Shown: positions 10,640 to 24,298, counted from the first letter of the stretch. The stretch is DNA of 64,000 nucleotides from Micropterus salmoides (GCF_014851395.1 NW_024044459.1:18672664-18736663), one strand, 5' to 3'. Translations and numbers: made by a program. Notes: generated by a model not told the origin, from the letters alone.

Positions 10640-13600
10640 TGATGAAACTTCAAGAGCACCTACGCCACCTTAAAGACTGCTTTTAATATTAAAAAGCTTC
10701 AGCCTTCCATTCAGCAGTTCAATAAAATGCCTCTTCAGAGCCAACTCATCATAATAGCTCCAGTTTCAGCAGTATGCAAGCCTATTTTTCTCTTATCCTG
10801 CTATTATCAAATAAGGCTGATTATTACTGGTGATGATTCTCCAGCCAGTCCTCGCTGACTTGTGTAGAGACATACATATTAATTTCTAATAAAGCCTCAG
10901 ACATCTCTGGGGGTAACATGTTGCAGCACAAGCCAGACTGTGCCACACTCCTTTCAGAAACGCTTTTGTGCAGTTTGTATTAATCATAGAAGTAATCATA
11001 GGTCAAGGTTTAATTTTGTGACATAAAAGCTGCCATGATGTACGCCGGAGCATCATTCCCCATTTATCCAGAACAGCCTCTAGCTCTATGAGACACACTG
11101 TACAGTGCATAATCAACACACTGAGACAGAAACATCATTGTCATCTTGTCTTGAGCTGACACTGTCACTTCATTGTCATGGCTGTTAGGTCTGCTGTGCT
11201 GATGTCCTGCTCTACTGTTTATGTTACAGATGTTGCAGTAATCAGAGCAGCAGCGTGTGAAGGACTCAGCCTGCAACCCTGACCATCATCACGCCTGCAA
11301 AGGTCATTGTGGAAATGCTGGGTGACGGGGATGGCTGGGATAAAATGAGACATGGTTCCACTGAGATAACACATTTTTCTCACATCGATACTGCCGCCAT
11401 CAGTGGCTCACGCAACTCTTAAGATGCTCAGATTTCTCCCTGACAACCTTAAAACACACACAAAAACAAAAATCAGCAATTGCATCACTTTAATTTAAAA
11501 GCCTTACAACTAAGTACAATAACTTGTTTTCATGTTTAGAACTTTACTAGCTGCCTCAATGTTAAGCGTCTTGTCTTGGTGGCTCAGTGGAATATCCACA
11601 GTTAAGCTAATTCAGTCGGGCAATAATAAGAACTGTAAGGCACTTATGTGTGTTCAATGTTTGCTCATAATCCATTACCATATTTTAATCATCGTGTTAG
11701 AATTTTGAACCAATTACATTACCTGTCACAACATTAGCTGGCCAGTTTACTCTCAAAATGGCTTCAACCATTAGCTGGGATTTTGAGTGCCTTTCCTCAT
11801 CCACAAAACAATGAATCTTTGTCAAAGAAACCCATATCAGTCAAGACACAATTGCTGTTTTGATGTCAGCCTGGGATGAGGGAAAAACTGATGTTTTTTT
11901 TTTTGCAGGGTGCGGGAAATGATGCCTGTGAGGCACAGTTATTGTCCGTCAGCAGGGTTAGCTATGTCTCAGTCTGAGCATTTATCCTAGGCCATAATGG
12001 GGCGCTGAGTTGCTAGTGGCGGCCATTGTTTGATGATCTCCTTGGTCTCTGGGAGTAAACTACTGTGGTAATCAGAAGGGTAAACTCAGCTATATTTCAA
12101 TTTGGAGAGCCGCTCTTCCGTTCAGAGAGGCCGCTCTGAGACGATAAATAATAGGACTATTTAGCCTATCCCACAGGCTGCCTCTCTGACACCTACCCAA
12201 ACACACACACACACATATAAGTCAGCCTATAACAATTCATGTCCCTTCCATAAATCAGCCCCTACTAAAAACTGGTGATTAGCGACATCATTTAGCCCCT
12301 AAAACCCAAACAGCGACAACTGTTTCCTTCCCTGTTTTAGGGAGAAGACAGAGAGATGCACAGATGGTAAATTGGTTGGAGGGGAATGAACTGTAGCTGG
12401 ATAACTGGATTTGGGGATGTAGAATAAATTCAATGCAGGTTTCCGCTCTGTAGCTGAGATCATTTGCTTCATTTGTGACCAGCGACGGTTTTCACCTTGA
12501 ACTGCAGACTATGACATGGTCACTGGGGAGGTGATAGTGTCATTTGTTGCTTATAACGTCAACAACATTTTAAGGTGAGTGTGGATGTAAATATGCTGAC
12601 AGTGAAATATTTGAATTTTATTATGTTTGTAGTTTATTTTGCACTCTAAATTCCTAAATTATTCCATTTACTGTTGACATCTCATACTGTGCTTCGAAAA
12701 ATAAATGTTTGGTTTTAAATCACAAAGCAAAGACAATTCTTCTTCCCTATGTCTAGAGTAAAACTACACAAACAACTGGACCTAACTATGCAATGCACTA
12801 TTGCGAAAACATCTTTAGTGTGTAATTTCACTACTTTTAACTTTTCCACATATTTCATTATCTTTGTCCTCTGTTCATCTAGGCACTAAAGGTACAATAA
12901 ATTAAATAAATACATTTTCAATTGCATAACTGAGTTTGCTTACCCTTTATCACATCTAACAGACCTATAGGTGAAATGAATCGTCCTCAATATGCAACTG
13001 TGTTCCTTCCTCCCATTCCCGGTCCTAGTATCATTGCTGGTGCCTGTTGTTTAAATCATTTCTGGTGCCTGCGTTTAAATTTATGTTTTCATCGTGATAT
13101 GCATTGTAATATTCCATACTTATTTTCTTATGAAGAGCACAGCGAGCCCATATGATGATTTTCCTATCATTTGTACATCAGTAGTGAAAGCAATTTTCAA
13201 ATTATGGCCGTCCAAAGCTACAGCACGAAACACTCCTGGTGTGTTCATGTGTTGTGGAGAATGTCATGTTGAGAAGTGGAAGACTAAAGTTCATATTGAA
13301 GCGTCCACTGAAAACAAAACAGTTGACGGCGCCACACTGCTTTATGAATGCAGTACATTATATTTGCTGTAAAGATTTTGAAACATGAGAGTATTTACAT
13401 CTTTAGTATTTCTATTTCCTTTTGTTTATTGTAAAGTTTGTAAAATAGATCAAAGAAATTACCTTGCAATAAGACAACACTTTTGCTTTTCACTATTTGT
13501 ATTGTATTTTCTTTGGTTAACAGAAGAAGAAGAAAAAGAAAAAAGTGTGATCACAAAAGCACAGAACTCCTACTAGAGTCTTGACAACAAGAAGTTATGT

Positions 13601-15890
13601 AAGATGGGCCATTCTATAAGCAGCATCACATCTTTTTAACAGAAATTTCTTTTTAATTGACCCATATGTGTCTGTTCAAAAGAAGCACGGGAAGCAGTTG
13701 GTTATTGGATTGAAGAGAAATAAAAAACATTGTCCAGCCAAAAATATCCTCATCCTTCAGTCATTTACAAGCACCAATAAAATAGAAACAGATTAAGCAA
13801 CCTAACCCAACAATTTTCTCATCTGCCCTCCTGCAATTCTGTTCTACTGGTCTCAGTGGAGAAGGATCAGACGTGTGTCTGATGATGGCTTCCTAAAGAG
13901 CTTAAATTAATGGCCTGTCACTTATCATTAGAACAGCTGAAAGGCGGGACACCAGGGAGCATGATGCAAACAAAGGCACGTTTTAGAAAACCAATTCTAA
14001 AAGCACCCATCGACTCTCCATTTTAGCGGCCAGCCTCTGAGGCCCTCGTCCCTGCTGGCCCCGAGCCCTGCTGTCTCTCCTGGGGGATTAGGGGGATCTG
14101 GAGAAATTAGCTGTTTGGATGACAAGCAGAGGCCAAAGGACGAGCGGGTGTTAATGTCCCTTTTTACGGGAACAAAAGCAGTGGGGATTTTAAATAACAT
14201 GTCTCTATTGCCGCCTGCGTCCCCTCCAGTCACAGTGTGTGTGTGGTAGGTTACTCAGCGGTGCTAATTGATTGAAGCTGTGCACTATCAGAAGGAATAG
14301 CTACGTCTGATAGCCTACATCGTCCTGCATCTGTGGCACAGAAATCCAGCTCCTTTTCAAAAGCAAAAGTAACACTACCCCAATAATGGGAGAATAAGTA
14401 TAATTTCTTCAACAATTTCTCAAAAACGGTGAATTAGATTTTAAAAGCTCAAAGGTGAAAGAATTCAACATTCAACTTGAAGTCATACAATTCCTAATGC
14501 AGCACAACTATCTTTGGTCTGGCACTAGCAAGATTGTTTACTCTTCATTACAGTTTCAGACAGAGGCAGGGATATCCTCAAAGAGAACATCCACAACAAC
14601 ATCCTCTTGACTGGGGCTCTGCAGTGCTGCTTTTGTCCATTACGCTTGGCCTCCTCATTGACAGCCAATAAATCATTCATTTAGAGGCAAAGCAGGGAGA
14701 GAATCAAACAGCCATTTCAGAGCCTGAGGCCTTTCAGTGTAGTGGCTGCTGCAGGCCACAGATCTAATGTAGAGTGGCTAGGCTGCAGGCGGGTGGAAGG
14801 GCTCTTAAGAGACAGGAGCGCATTGTTTGGAGAGACGGGAAACGCTGCTCTCATTAGACCTGGAGCTGAAAACCAACCTGAAAGGCCTGCATCAATTTAC
14901 CTGCCCTGTGCTTGGAATAAATCATCCCTATGTGTGTGTGTGTGTGGCATGCACACAAACAAACGCATGTTCAACTGCTAACACACACTCCTAAGCAGAC
15001 ACTTACAAAGAGCTTTATACATGCCTTTCAGAGCGCACCTCTTCAGGTTTGGAGTTGTTTTAGCGCAGCGCTTGTTAAAAGGTAAAACCTTTTACCTCTC
15101 TGCCTCCGATGGCCCTTTTATTAACGTGCTGTCTCATTCAAATCAGAATCACAATTAGGCCTGTCCTGACTTGTGCTTTTTCTCCTATAGATTTGAGTAC
15201 TTCTTTGCACAAAGTGACTGGCTGCTGCGATGGGTAGCTTATGCATGAGCAAGACTACTATCGGGGGCGTTCAGTTTCTGCAACAAGAGCTGCTTCTGGG
15301 CAGATAAGCATACAAAGATACAGCTGTGCAGGTTTTATCATTTCCATGGAATATTGCCAGAGTGATTTGGGATAATTTTGAACTTTTGATTTAGGCTTTG
15401 GCCTCTTGCCATGCGGAATTTCACTAGAGCCAAAAACTCACTTGGCGCATCCAAAGTAAAGAGAATCTAATACTTTACACCAGGTAGTCAGGCACAGCAG
15501 GTAACACTCTGTGACAAATTCCAACATACACTGAGACAAAACAAACAAAAAGAAAGGGAATACATTTCACAGTCACTGATAAAAAGACAAGAAAAAGAAT
15601 TGGCAGAGCACAAGAGTGGCCTGGTGGAAGAAGAAGGATTGATAGAAGGTATGTATGGGGACGGATAAAAAAGGGCAGATAGGAGGCTAGCTGGAAAAGT
15701 GGGAATGGACAGCAGAAAGCCCCTGCAGAAATGTGGTGGCAGCGATGTCAGACTATTTAAATACTGATGAGGCCCCCTGTCTCACCTTGTCTCTGCTAAT
15801 GACATGCTCGTCAAAGCCAGACAGAAGAACCTGCAGCCTGCACCACCATGCCTGCCACAACACAAACACAGCCAACACATCAGGGTACAT
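10640..15890. other. non-coding, nothing recognised
   Basis: No recognisable gene. The longest plus frame (13,094-13,372) has no known domain and no clear splice context. The block at about 14,000-14,240 is GC-richer, non-repetitive and could be a conserved element. A (TG) run near 14,932-14,946 is short. Confidence 0.45.
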
Positions 15891-15920
15891 CTGTGTTTGT
15901 GTGTGTGTGTGTGTGTGTGT
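15891..15920. repeat. (TG)n microsatellite
   Basis: TG run of about 30 bp. Confidence 0.9.
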
Positions 15921-16195
15921 CAGGGGGATTCTCACATTGCTGCTCTGTCAGGGTGTAAGGTACCACTGAGAGGTGATAAATCTCCGCTTCCTTGTCAGAG
16001 AGCGCTGGCACTGCATTCTGAGACACACATCTCAGACAAACAAAGAAACAAAATCTCTCCTCGGGTCACATTAGCATTTCTTTCTTTACTCTTTCCTCAT
16101 TTCTGCTTTCCTTCTTCCCTCACTGTGTACTCCATTTGTTCTCTTAGCCTGCTGTGTCTCCACCAGCATTCAAAATGAAGGTGTCACACCCATGG

Positions 16196-16198
<3 letters not shown>

Positions 16199-16233
<35 letters not shown>
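16199..16233. repeat. (CA)n microsatellite
   Basis: CA run of about 35 bp followed by a second short CA stretch to about 16,244. Confidence 0.95.
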
Positions 16234-16235
<2 letters not shown>

Positions 16236-17239
16236 CACACACACAACTCATAAATGAGGTGAAATGGAATCAGACTCTTACTGAATGCCTTCTTCAAAAA
16301 CTGTTTGTTGTCCATAAGCACTACACTGCGTTTCTACCAGTATCGATCTCTGCCTATTATTTGTTTTGGAGTGAATAGTACGTACATGTTTGGACGTACT
16401 ATTTTTCTCTTGGACTGCTGACAGGAAACAGCAGGTGATAGAGCAACATCATGAAAGGAACGGTCTGCTATAAAACTGGCTATAAACACCACGAAAATGG
16501 CCGGCTCACAAAACACATAAGTCTGTTTGATACATGAACACAGAGTCATGTCAGACAATAAAATCTCCATGCAACAGACACAGGGGACAGGGGGAAATAT
16601 ATTTGTTTGGGTTTCACTGTGTGACTACATTTCCAATTGTTATTGCTGCTGGAAACAAAACTTTTGCTCTAAATTGGCTTTAAAAAGACATCATAAAACT
16701 GTCTCTCCATCTTTCATCGCCTCTCCTCGTCGTCTTCTTTCATCTCCTCTTTGTGACTTTAGCTCTAAAGCAGAGGAGAGTGTCAGCGAGTGTTCTGTTT
16801 GATTCAGTGCTATCTAACCTTGCTTTATGAAAGCATTAAATTGATGGTTCCAGACCAGCCCAGAGAAAATGCACATAAAACTGAGACTAACTGAGGGATA
16901 ATAGTCCTCATAAACTGGCCTAAGAGCTCTATAACTCACAACGTCCTCAACTTGTTCCGTCTTACACAGCACAAGCTGTCGCATCCAAAATACTGATGGC
17001 CCAAATGCACAAACTGCAATGCAAATGCAAACAAAAGGGAAACCAAAACTGGAAACTGCTATCAAATCTATGGATTGGTATTTGAATATATAAACCAACA
17101 CCAGACAGCAACTAAGTCTTCATCTTTAACAGTTTTGATGCTGATGGTAGTTGTTTGTTACATCAGAGGTAAAACAGGCATATATTATACTTTGCATGAC
17201 TGAAAAACAAAAATATTTTCTATTCATAAATCAAGCCTT

Positions 17240-17755
17240 TTAAGGAAATGGTTTGACATTTTGAGAATTACCTTTAGTCGCTTTCTGGTGGAGAGTTAGA
17301 TAAGAAGACAAATTCCACTCACATGTCTGTCTATTAAATATGAAGCTAGAGCCAGCAACCAGGTAGCTTAGTACAAGACTGGAAACTGAAAGTCTGGCTC
17401 TGTGTAAAATAAACAAAATCCACCTACCAGCACCTCTGAAGCTCAATAAATGACACATTATTGTTCGTTTAATCTGTAAGTGTAAAAACTACTGCTTCTT
17501 GGCTATCAGCAGTAACTTTCTAAAGTCTCCGCTGATTGCCTAGTAGCTGCTCCCAGCCAAGAAGAAGCATGCACTGCCCATGAAACGTCAAATTATCATT
17601 TATACAATTTTTGCATGGATTAAAGAAACAAGATATAATGTGTTTGTCAGGCTAACTCTTCCCCACTGTTCTCAGTCTTTGTGCTAAGCTAAGCCAACAG
17701 CCTGAAGGCTCCAGATTCCCAAAGGGGTATCAATCTTCTCATCTAAATTGCTATT
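17240..17755. mobile_element. fold-back fish repeat with long inverted arms, degenerate
   Basis: The left arm carries 'gagagttagataagaagaca', 'tcacatgtctgtctattaaa', 'tatgaagctagagccagcaa', 'gactggaaactg' and 'acctaccagcacctctgaag'. The right side carries the complementary counterparts, such as 'cagtctttgtgctaagctaa', 'gtatcaatcttctcatctaa' and 'tggattaaagaaacaagata'. The centre has 'agtctccgctgattgcctag'. I recognise the full family as a widespread palindromic teleost repeat. Here the right arm has lost internal segments, so it is a decayed copy. It begins next to TTAA at 17,240-17,243. Confidence 0.65.
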
Positions 17756-17759
17756 ATTT

Positions 17760-18970
17760 CCATAAATAGCATTCAAACAAAAATAAAAAACATTAGGGTG
17801 GTACAAATATTACGGATTCGGCTCTTAATACAGCAGATTTATACGTGATATGTTTAAGTAGGCTACTTGTTTGTCTTGCATGTGGGTCTTTTCTCTTTCC
17901 CCTACTCCTCTGTTATTAAAATATTACACAAATACATTTCACCATAATATGGACGTATATTGTATATCTGCACACATACAATAGGACGTTTCAACATTCT
18001 TCACAGTTGATCAACAAGTCAACTTGAAAAATGTGTGTGAATGTGTGTGTAGCAGTCAAAGTAGTAGCAGCAGCTACTGTCGGCTAGAAGAGTGATGAGC
18101 CATGTCAGGGCAGCCTTAACTGTGTGTGTGTGGGTGGGTGGGTGAGAGTGTGTCTGTGAGTGTAGTAAGAGAGAGAAGATAAAGACATTTTCCCTCCAGC
18201 ACTCTACACTTTCAGCTCCCATAAGCCAACTCTGGATTCTGTGCCTCCCGTGTCTTGAATCTATCCATTTCTTCCATCCTCTGCCTCATTCTATCTTTGC
18301 AGGATAACACAAATCACACACACAGAATTTTAAAAAGGTCAAAATATTACGACATTCTCCAAAATAGAAAATGGCCTGAACAATTTTGTATTGTATATGC
18401 AGATGACAAGTACGGTGCGCAGTGAGTGCATGAACTCTGTGATGTCTATTGTACATCTTAGCAGGTTGCACAGGGTGGTAATGGATGGCCGGTGGGTGCC
18501 CACTGACGTGTTATTCTTTTATAAAACATTGCCTCTGCGTACTGGAGCGCAGGGGAGAGTGTGTCACGCTTGTGATGAATGACCAGAGGGTAACATCTTC
18601 ACTCCTGACCCCCAACACAGGCATGCATGCACACACATAGACACAAATGTACATAAAATCAAGCATGCATTCATGCACGTTCAAGTTAGTAATATGATTT
18701 TTTTTTTTTTTGCAAAGTGAAAGCACACATAAACATCTGATGCAGTGAATCCACTAAGCAGATGGTGATCCAGATGCAGGTTGGTGACCTCTCTGTGTGC
18801 ACCTTCCTTTCGAGTGTGTTGTGAATACAGAGAGAGGCTCCATCTTTGTATTCTTTTCAAGGCTTTCGCTCGAATTGGTTTCATGGCTTTATTATTTTTT
18901 ATGTGATCACAGATCTGTCATTAAAAAGACTTTTCCTTACTTCCTCTCATTCATCACACAACCTGACTAA
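17760..18970. other. non-coding, nothing recognised
   Basis: No gene seen. It includes TG-rich runs near 18,120-18,150 and alternating CA/TG stretches near 18,600-18,660. Confidence 0.45.
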
Positions 18971-18973
18971 CAG

Positions 18974-19099
18974 CCCCACAGTCATCAAAGGTATCTTCAG
19001 CTATGTCTCCAAACAAAGCATGAAAGACCAACATCAAAAGCAGCTCCTATTAACACAGGCAGAGCCGGTGCTGCTGGACAATGCAGAGGAGCTGGAGAG
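18974..19099 (+). other. exon-like block of unknown gene or lncRNA
   Basis: A pyrimidine-rich lead-in ('cttttccttacttcctctca') runs into two possible acceptors, CTAACAG ending at 18,973 and CCCACAG ending at 18,981. The block ends at 19,099 with GAGAG before a consensus donor GTGAGT. One frame is open throughout and reads like ordinary soluble protein (a stretch ending in QAEPVLLDNAEELER). I recognise no family and no partner exon nearby. It may be an unannotated exon, a lncRNA exon or chance. Confidence 0.2.
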
Positions 19100-19239
19100 G
19101 TGAGTAATAAGCAGTGACCTTTTGCTTTTACATGAACACTACGGACACTTGAACGCAGCACACGGACAATATAACAGGCAGCAAAGAATGCTTGTACATC
19201 AGAGGACTGAACTCAACACTGCTACACCTGAAGAAGCGC

Positions 19240-19435
19240 AGCAGCAGAAAGAGAAAAGAAAAAGAGAGACAGAGAAAGAGATAGGAAGAGAAGGAGATAT
19301 GATAGGGAGGAAAGCGAGACAGAGGGGATGAGGGGGAAGACAATGAGACAAGGAGACAGAGACAGAGTGGGTGAAGGTGGCGGAGCAGGCGGAGGAGGTT
19401 TGGTGGGGCGGGTGGGGACGGGGAACAGGCAGCCA
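19240..19435. repeat. purine-rich low-complexity tract
   Basis: Long G/A-dominated stretch on the plus strand (GAGA, GGGAGG, GGTGGCGG-type words). The open frames through it are low-complexity and not credible proteins. Confidence 0.7.
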
Positions 19436-19720
19436 GTCTATTATCAGGGGTCTATAGAGAAGCATTTAGGGACAAATAGGACACCACCCCCTGTCACCCC
19501 AAACCATTCAGCCCCTGTCAGCCCAGCCCATTCAGCCAAACCCCAGGGGGAAGTCGAAGAGGGGGGACAGAGGGGAGGAAGCGGGATCAGGGTGGTGGGG
19601 GGGCTGAAGATGGAGTACCCCAGTACCACCCCTCCATGATGCTTCAGATGCTGTATCCTGGCAACGGCACTCTGGGTGTGACCTGTAGTCATATGGCTCC
19701 ATTCAGTTTCACACCTCTTG

Positions 19721-19740
19721 AACACACACACACACACACA
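19721..19740. repeat. (CA)n microsatellite
   Basis: CA run of 20 bp. Confidence 0.85.
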
Positions 19741-19974
19741 GGCCCTGCAGTGCTTATCAGGAGCCAAAACAGGCTCTCATGTACAACAATTAGCACAGTT
19801 CATGCCCCCCACCCGCTTCCCCCAACCTGGCCATACCAGCAACCCCACAGGGAGCAAATGTAATTACCATCAACAGACAGAGGGGAGTTTATCTTTACAC
19901 ACTTAAGATGATCCACTTTGCGCACACTGACAAAAACACACACAGCCAGTGTTGTCCTATACAAAAACTCTCTA

Positions 19975-20155
19975 TTTCAGCACGCTGTCAATCACATACT
20001 AATTAAAGCAGCTTATTGATGGCATTCTTCTCTGCCTGATTTTCATATGGAATTAGTATTTAATGAATTGTGTGCAGATTAATTACAACATAATGATATT
20101 TAATTGTTACCATCTAATTGTTGTGGCACTCTTTGTTTTGCAGTTGCTGGGAACT
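19975..20155. promoter_or_regulatory. candidate conserved non-coding enhancer
   Basis: One of the densest homeodomain clusters of the window: CTAATTAAAG (about 19,999), GGAATTAG (20,049), TTTAATGAATTG, ATTAATTA (20,078-20,085), ATAATGATATTTAATTG and TCTAATTG, all in about 140 bp. It has no repeat signature. Confidence 0.38.
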
Positions 20156-20416
20156 TTGTTTAGTTTTAGTTCAGAAATGAACAGTTGGCTGGAAAACACT
20201 TCACTGAGCACCGTTTAAACTCGAAAGGTTTCAGTGAAAAGAGCCTTTTAATCACAATCACATTTTCTTCTTCTTCTATTTGTGAAAAATTAGAGCATAA
20301 TATTTCAGTCAAGTTAAGTGATATTAAAGATGAAAAGATGGAAGGCATGTTGTGGGTGAGGGAAATGTGTTGATTTCCAGGATTCATAGTTTATCTCTGC
20401 TGTCACCATTGGAAAG

Positions 20417-20427
20417 ACACACACACT

Positions 20428-20471
<44 letters not shown>

Positions 20472-20477
20472 CACACT
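20417..20477. repeat. (CA)n microsatellite
   Basis: CA run of about 60 bp interrupted by CTC and AAA variants. Confidence 0.95.
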
Positions 20478-20625
20478 GTATTAGTTTGGTAATCCCCCTT
20501 TCAGAGGGATAAATGTCTTTATCAGGCTTGTTCAGGCTAATAGATTTATATACTCCATCTATTATTTATCCAAGGATTATCACTGTTGCCTGAAGGTAGT
20601 GATGTACAATGTTTACCATGACCTT

Positions 20626-20629
<4 letters not shown>

Positions 20630-20660
<31 letters not shown>
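20630..20660. repeat. (CA)n microsatellite
   Basis: CA run of about 31 bp. Confidence 0.95.
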
Positions 20661-20667
<7 letters not shown>

Positions 20668-20679
20668 TCCAGCACACTC

Positions 20680-23600
20680 AATTTGGCTTTGGATTGGTGA
20701 GTGATAATAAACAAGAGTGCAATAATTGTCCCAAAGTCACTTTGTTCTTTTTCAACCCTGAGGACCCTTGCAAGCCAATTCTGAGGCCTATTGAATAAGA
20801 TTGTCTACGGAGTCTTTATGACTACTCATTAAAACACACTTTTATCATTTGTTATAATATAGCACACTCCTCTCCAAATGACATCATTAAACATAATTCA
20901 ATCGTTACCTCTTCTTCATGTGTGCTGGGTTTCCTGATTTATCCCTACTTTTATTTCATTTTCTCTCCTGGTCCGCAGCAGCGGGAAACTGCTACACTGC
21001 CCCTCTGTGGATGGTTATGGAGCTGCAGGGTTGCCAATACATATCTGCAAAAAAAAGAAAAAGATCACTGAGGAAAAACAAACACTCTACTCAAACCAAA
21101 TTGATCCACACTATTACTGAAATACAAACAGACAGAATCAACTTTGCACAAATGTTGCTAAGCACAAACATTAGGCATATACACGCAGAAACACACACTC
21201 ACAAACACATTTCACACATAGGGCAATTTAGTAAATGTCAGCAGGTCTGCAGAAAGAGAGGGAAATAAGCCTGCCCCCCATCTTTGTATCGGGAACACAG
21301 GTGAGATTGATGAGTAGCGTCTGTTTATGATATCGGTTATTCAAGATGAAAGATGAGGGTTTGTAGAGGGGTTCCTCCCATTCACTGTCATTGATTTACA
21401 CACACACACACACGAACATACCCACAGTGAGTGTCCTTCCTTTGTCAACAGTCAAGGTTATTTCATATGCAGTAGAATATTTGACTAATATGGTGATATC
21501 AAACCCAGCAAATAAAAATACTTTTGGTCGTGATGTCAGAACAATGACGGTCTTCTTAAGGGACGTATTCTCACCAGACAAGCAAGTAAGTACTGAGTGA
21601 ACATCCATCACTGAAGAAAGAAGATAAAACTGTGGTTTATAAGCAATAAAAGACGGCCGGGAAATTTGTGAAGAGCAGTCCGGGTTGAAAACGAAGCACT
21701 CAAGCCACAGCCAATTCTGTTCTGGTGAATTAAAACCTAAAAATCTTTCGCATTAACATTCACAGAGAGACAAGTGCTGCGGTAAGTGAATGTGTTGCCT
21801 GTGTTTGTGTCAAAAGCCTGTTTTTCTTCCTTGGCCAATTAGAGTGACTATGGCACAAAAGGCAGCTAATTTTGTCAAGCTCCTGTAAATGGAATGATGG
21901 ATGCTGACGTTTGGGGGGTGCACTGTGAGTGAATGTACAAGTGTTCGTGGTTACTCACCAAAGCCTCCTTCATTAAAGCTTCTTCCAGAGAAACACACGC
22001 AGACAGACATTTAGAGAGAGAGACAGAGAGATGCACAAACATTCCCTATTCAGGATGAATTAAAAACCTACAACACACTACTTTTCACAAGAGAACACTC
22101 ATTATGTAGCCCTAATGTAATGGCATAAAGCACAGGAGCAACAGCCTATCAAGTGCAGCAATTTGGCTTTTTTCACTTGTGCTGTTTCGTTGCTATAGGG
22201 TAATTTGTAGCACTCAGCAGGGCAGGGTAAAGTGAATCAAGATTAATTTACATGCAGGCGAACACTTAGGCAAGGCAGAGTGGTAAGCAAACGCACCGTC
22301 TCTGCGGCTGAACGGGAAGAAGGCAGCAAGGCAGAAGGGGGAAAGTGTTGGATAATTAAGGAGCATCAAATGTGATTGCTGAATGCAGTTAAAAGGCCGC
22401 AACATGCCGACTGTGGTTGCTCTCAGAATGCAGCCTCCACAATTTAGTGAAGCTACGCTGATGGAAGCATGGATTCTACCGGGAACAACAGCTGTACAGC
22501 CAACCAGCCACTCCAGCTCCTGTCTTCATTAATTGTGCTTTAGTGTCTCTTCTCTAAGCATATTATTCCAATACATTAGTTTGTTTTCATTCCGGAAACA
22601 GAGTGCCACGCTTAGTACTGCACCAAACAAGAGTGTGTACTGCTACAGTCTTTGGAAGAGTCGAGGAAGCTCTGTATGAACCAAAAAGCAGAGGTTATTC
22701 AATTGAAACGCTTGATTTAAATAACACATCGCCGAACATCACGGTGACACAAAGACAAAGCAAAGAGTCCCTGAAGATGCGAGGTTGAAGTGACAAGGCT
22801 AACTTGGACAAAGCGCAGCAAACATTCAGATACAAAGTGCAACCTCAAGCGCACCAAGGAGAGAGAGAATGAAAGCGCTAAATGAGCTGTTTGAGCTGGA
22901 CACACATCTCGGAGAAGCGATGGAAGCTGCATTCTTGCCCCACTGAACATACTTAACATATCAGAGAAAGAGAAAGAGATCACTGGGATGGGATAAAAAG
23001 AGAATAGCTGGTACACTTTCTCCCCTCTATTGCTCAGCGGTAATGGACCCTGGACCAAGCCTGTGGCAGGGGAATCTGATCAAGCATGCTCTCCTGGAGA
23101 TACATGCACACAATTCACATGCACGCAAACACACACAGAATCATTCTGTCAAATCTGAATAAACACAAACACACATCGGTTGGATTGTGGGTTGCTGCTT
23201 GGGGATTTGGGGCGAGCGTCTGGCATATTTGGCCATCTCAGATCTCCTGTCAGGGCCTGAATGTGGGATGACAGCAAGAGAGAGCCAGCAGCGTCTGGAG
23301 ACCTGTCTCCATCTATGCATCTCTCACATAAACAAATTCTCCCATCGCTGTATTCAGACTAGCCTCTCTGCTCTATTACACACAACACACAGCTGCCACA
23401 AGCACTCAGACACCCAATCAACAACCACAGAGAGAGAGAGAAAGAGAGAGGGGAAAGGGGAAAGGAAGAAGGGCAAGAAAGAGGAAAAAGGAAAGGGGGG
23501 AGCAGAGGGAGATGGAGCAGAGGAGAGAGCGAGACAGGAACAGTGTCAGGGGAGATGCTGAGATGAGAATGTTGAGAGGAGGGCAAGTGCACCGAAACTG

Positions 23601-24225
23601 TGCTCAGCGTTCTGTCTGGCCGAGCAGGAACCTCCTAAAAGCACGACGACGACAAGCATGGATGAAAGAGAAATGTGCTCTAGTGGGATGAGGAATAGAC
23701 AAGGGGCAGGAGTGGGGGGCTAAGGGTTGCAAACACATTGTTCGCATGAAATATTAGGACCACCTGCTCTTTCCATGAAACAGGCTGAGCAGGAGAATGC
23801 AATGGCAGAACGCGGCTCAGGCCTCAGCACTGTCACCAGTAAAGTCACGTTTGATTTGATCCGAGCAATTTCTATGTTCATGTTTGTTTGTTTTGTTAGT
23901 TCCTTCTTGGTGCTTTGGTTTCTTTTGGCAATGCACATCAGGAAGAATGGACAGTTCCAGGTTACAATATAATTTACATAAATAGTAAAAATGTATTATT
24001 ATGTATATTATTCTATAATATTATAGGGCTCAGCTTTAATTTGTGAATTTAAATGACTCTGTGTGTTAGCAAAGCAGATAAGCTGTCATGTCACATTGAG
24101 ATCAATCCTTGACCTGCTTCATTGACAGGAAAAAATGTAACTCCGAGGTCAAAATGGCATGACCCACATTATTTTACTGGAATATTGGCTTAGGTTTCAT
24201 AGCTGGAAGTCTTGACATTGATATA
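20680..24225. other. non-coding, nothing recognised
   Basis: No gene seen. A short CA run is at 21,399-21,413 and a purine-rich tract at 23,428-23,535. Possible enhancer-like words (GATAATTAAGGAGCATCAAA) lie near 22,350. Confidence 0.45.
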
Positions 24226-24298
24226 AGGCTGGAACAAATTATTATTTTCATTCTTGATTAATCTCTTGATTGTTTTTATTGATTGTTTGTCTATAAAA
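24226..24298. repeat. left fragment of fish MITE-like repeat split by the L2 insertion
   Basis: Reads 'ggctggaacaaattattatt' then 'ttcttgattaatctcttgat' and ends 'tttgtctataaaa'. It continues logically at 26,311 with 'ctataaaatgtcaaaacaaa'. Both halves match one teleost repeat family whose uninterrupted form reads '...gtctataaaatgtcaaaa...', also seen at 4,745. The last 8 bp (24,291-24,298) are the target-site duplication. Confidence 0.6.

Noticed and set aside
13094..13372. 92-codon plus-strand frame with several cysteines
   Set aside because: No recognised domain, AT-rich surroundings, no splice or promoter signal, and no partner exon; treated as chance or repeat-derived.
19328..19639. 103-codon Gly/Arg-rich frame
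   Set aside because: Translation of a purine-rich low-complexity tract.
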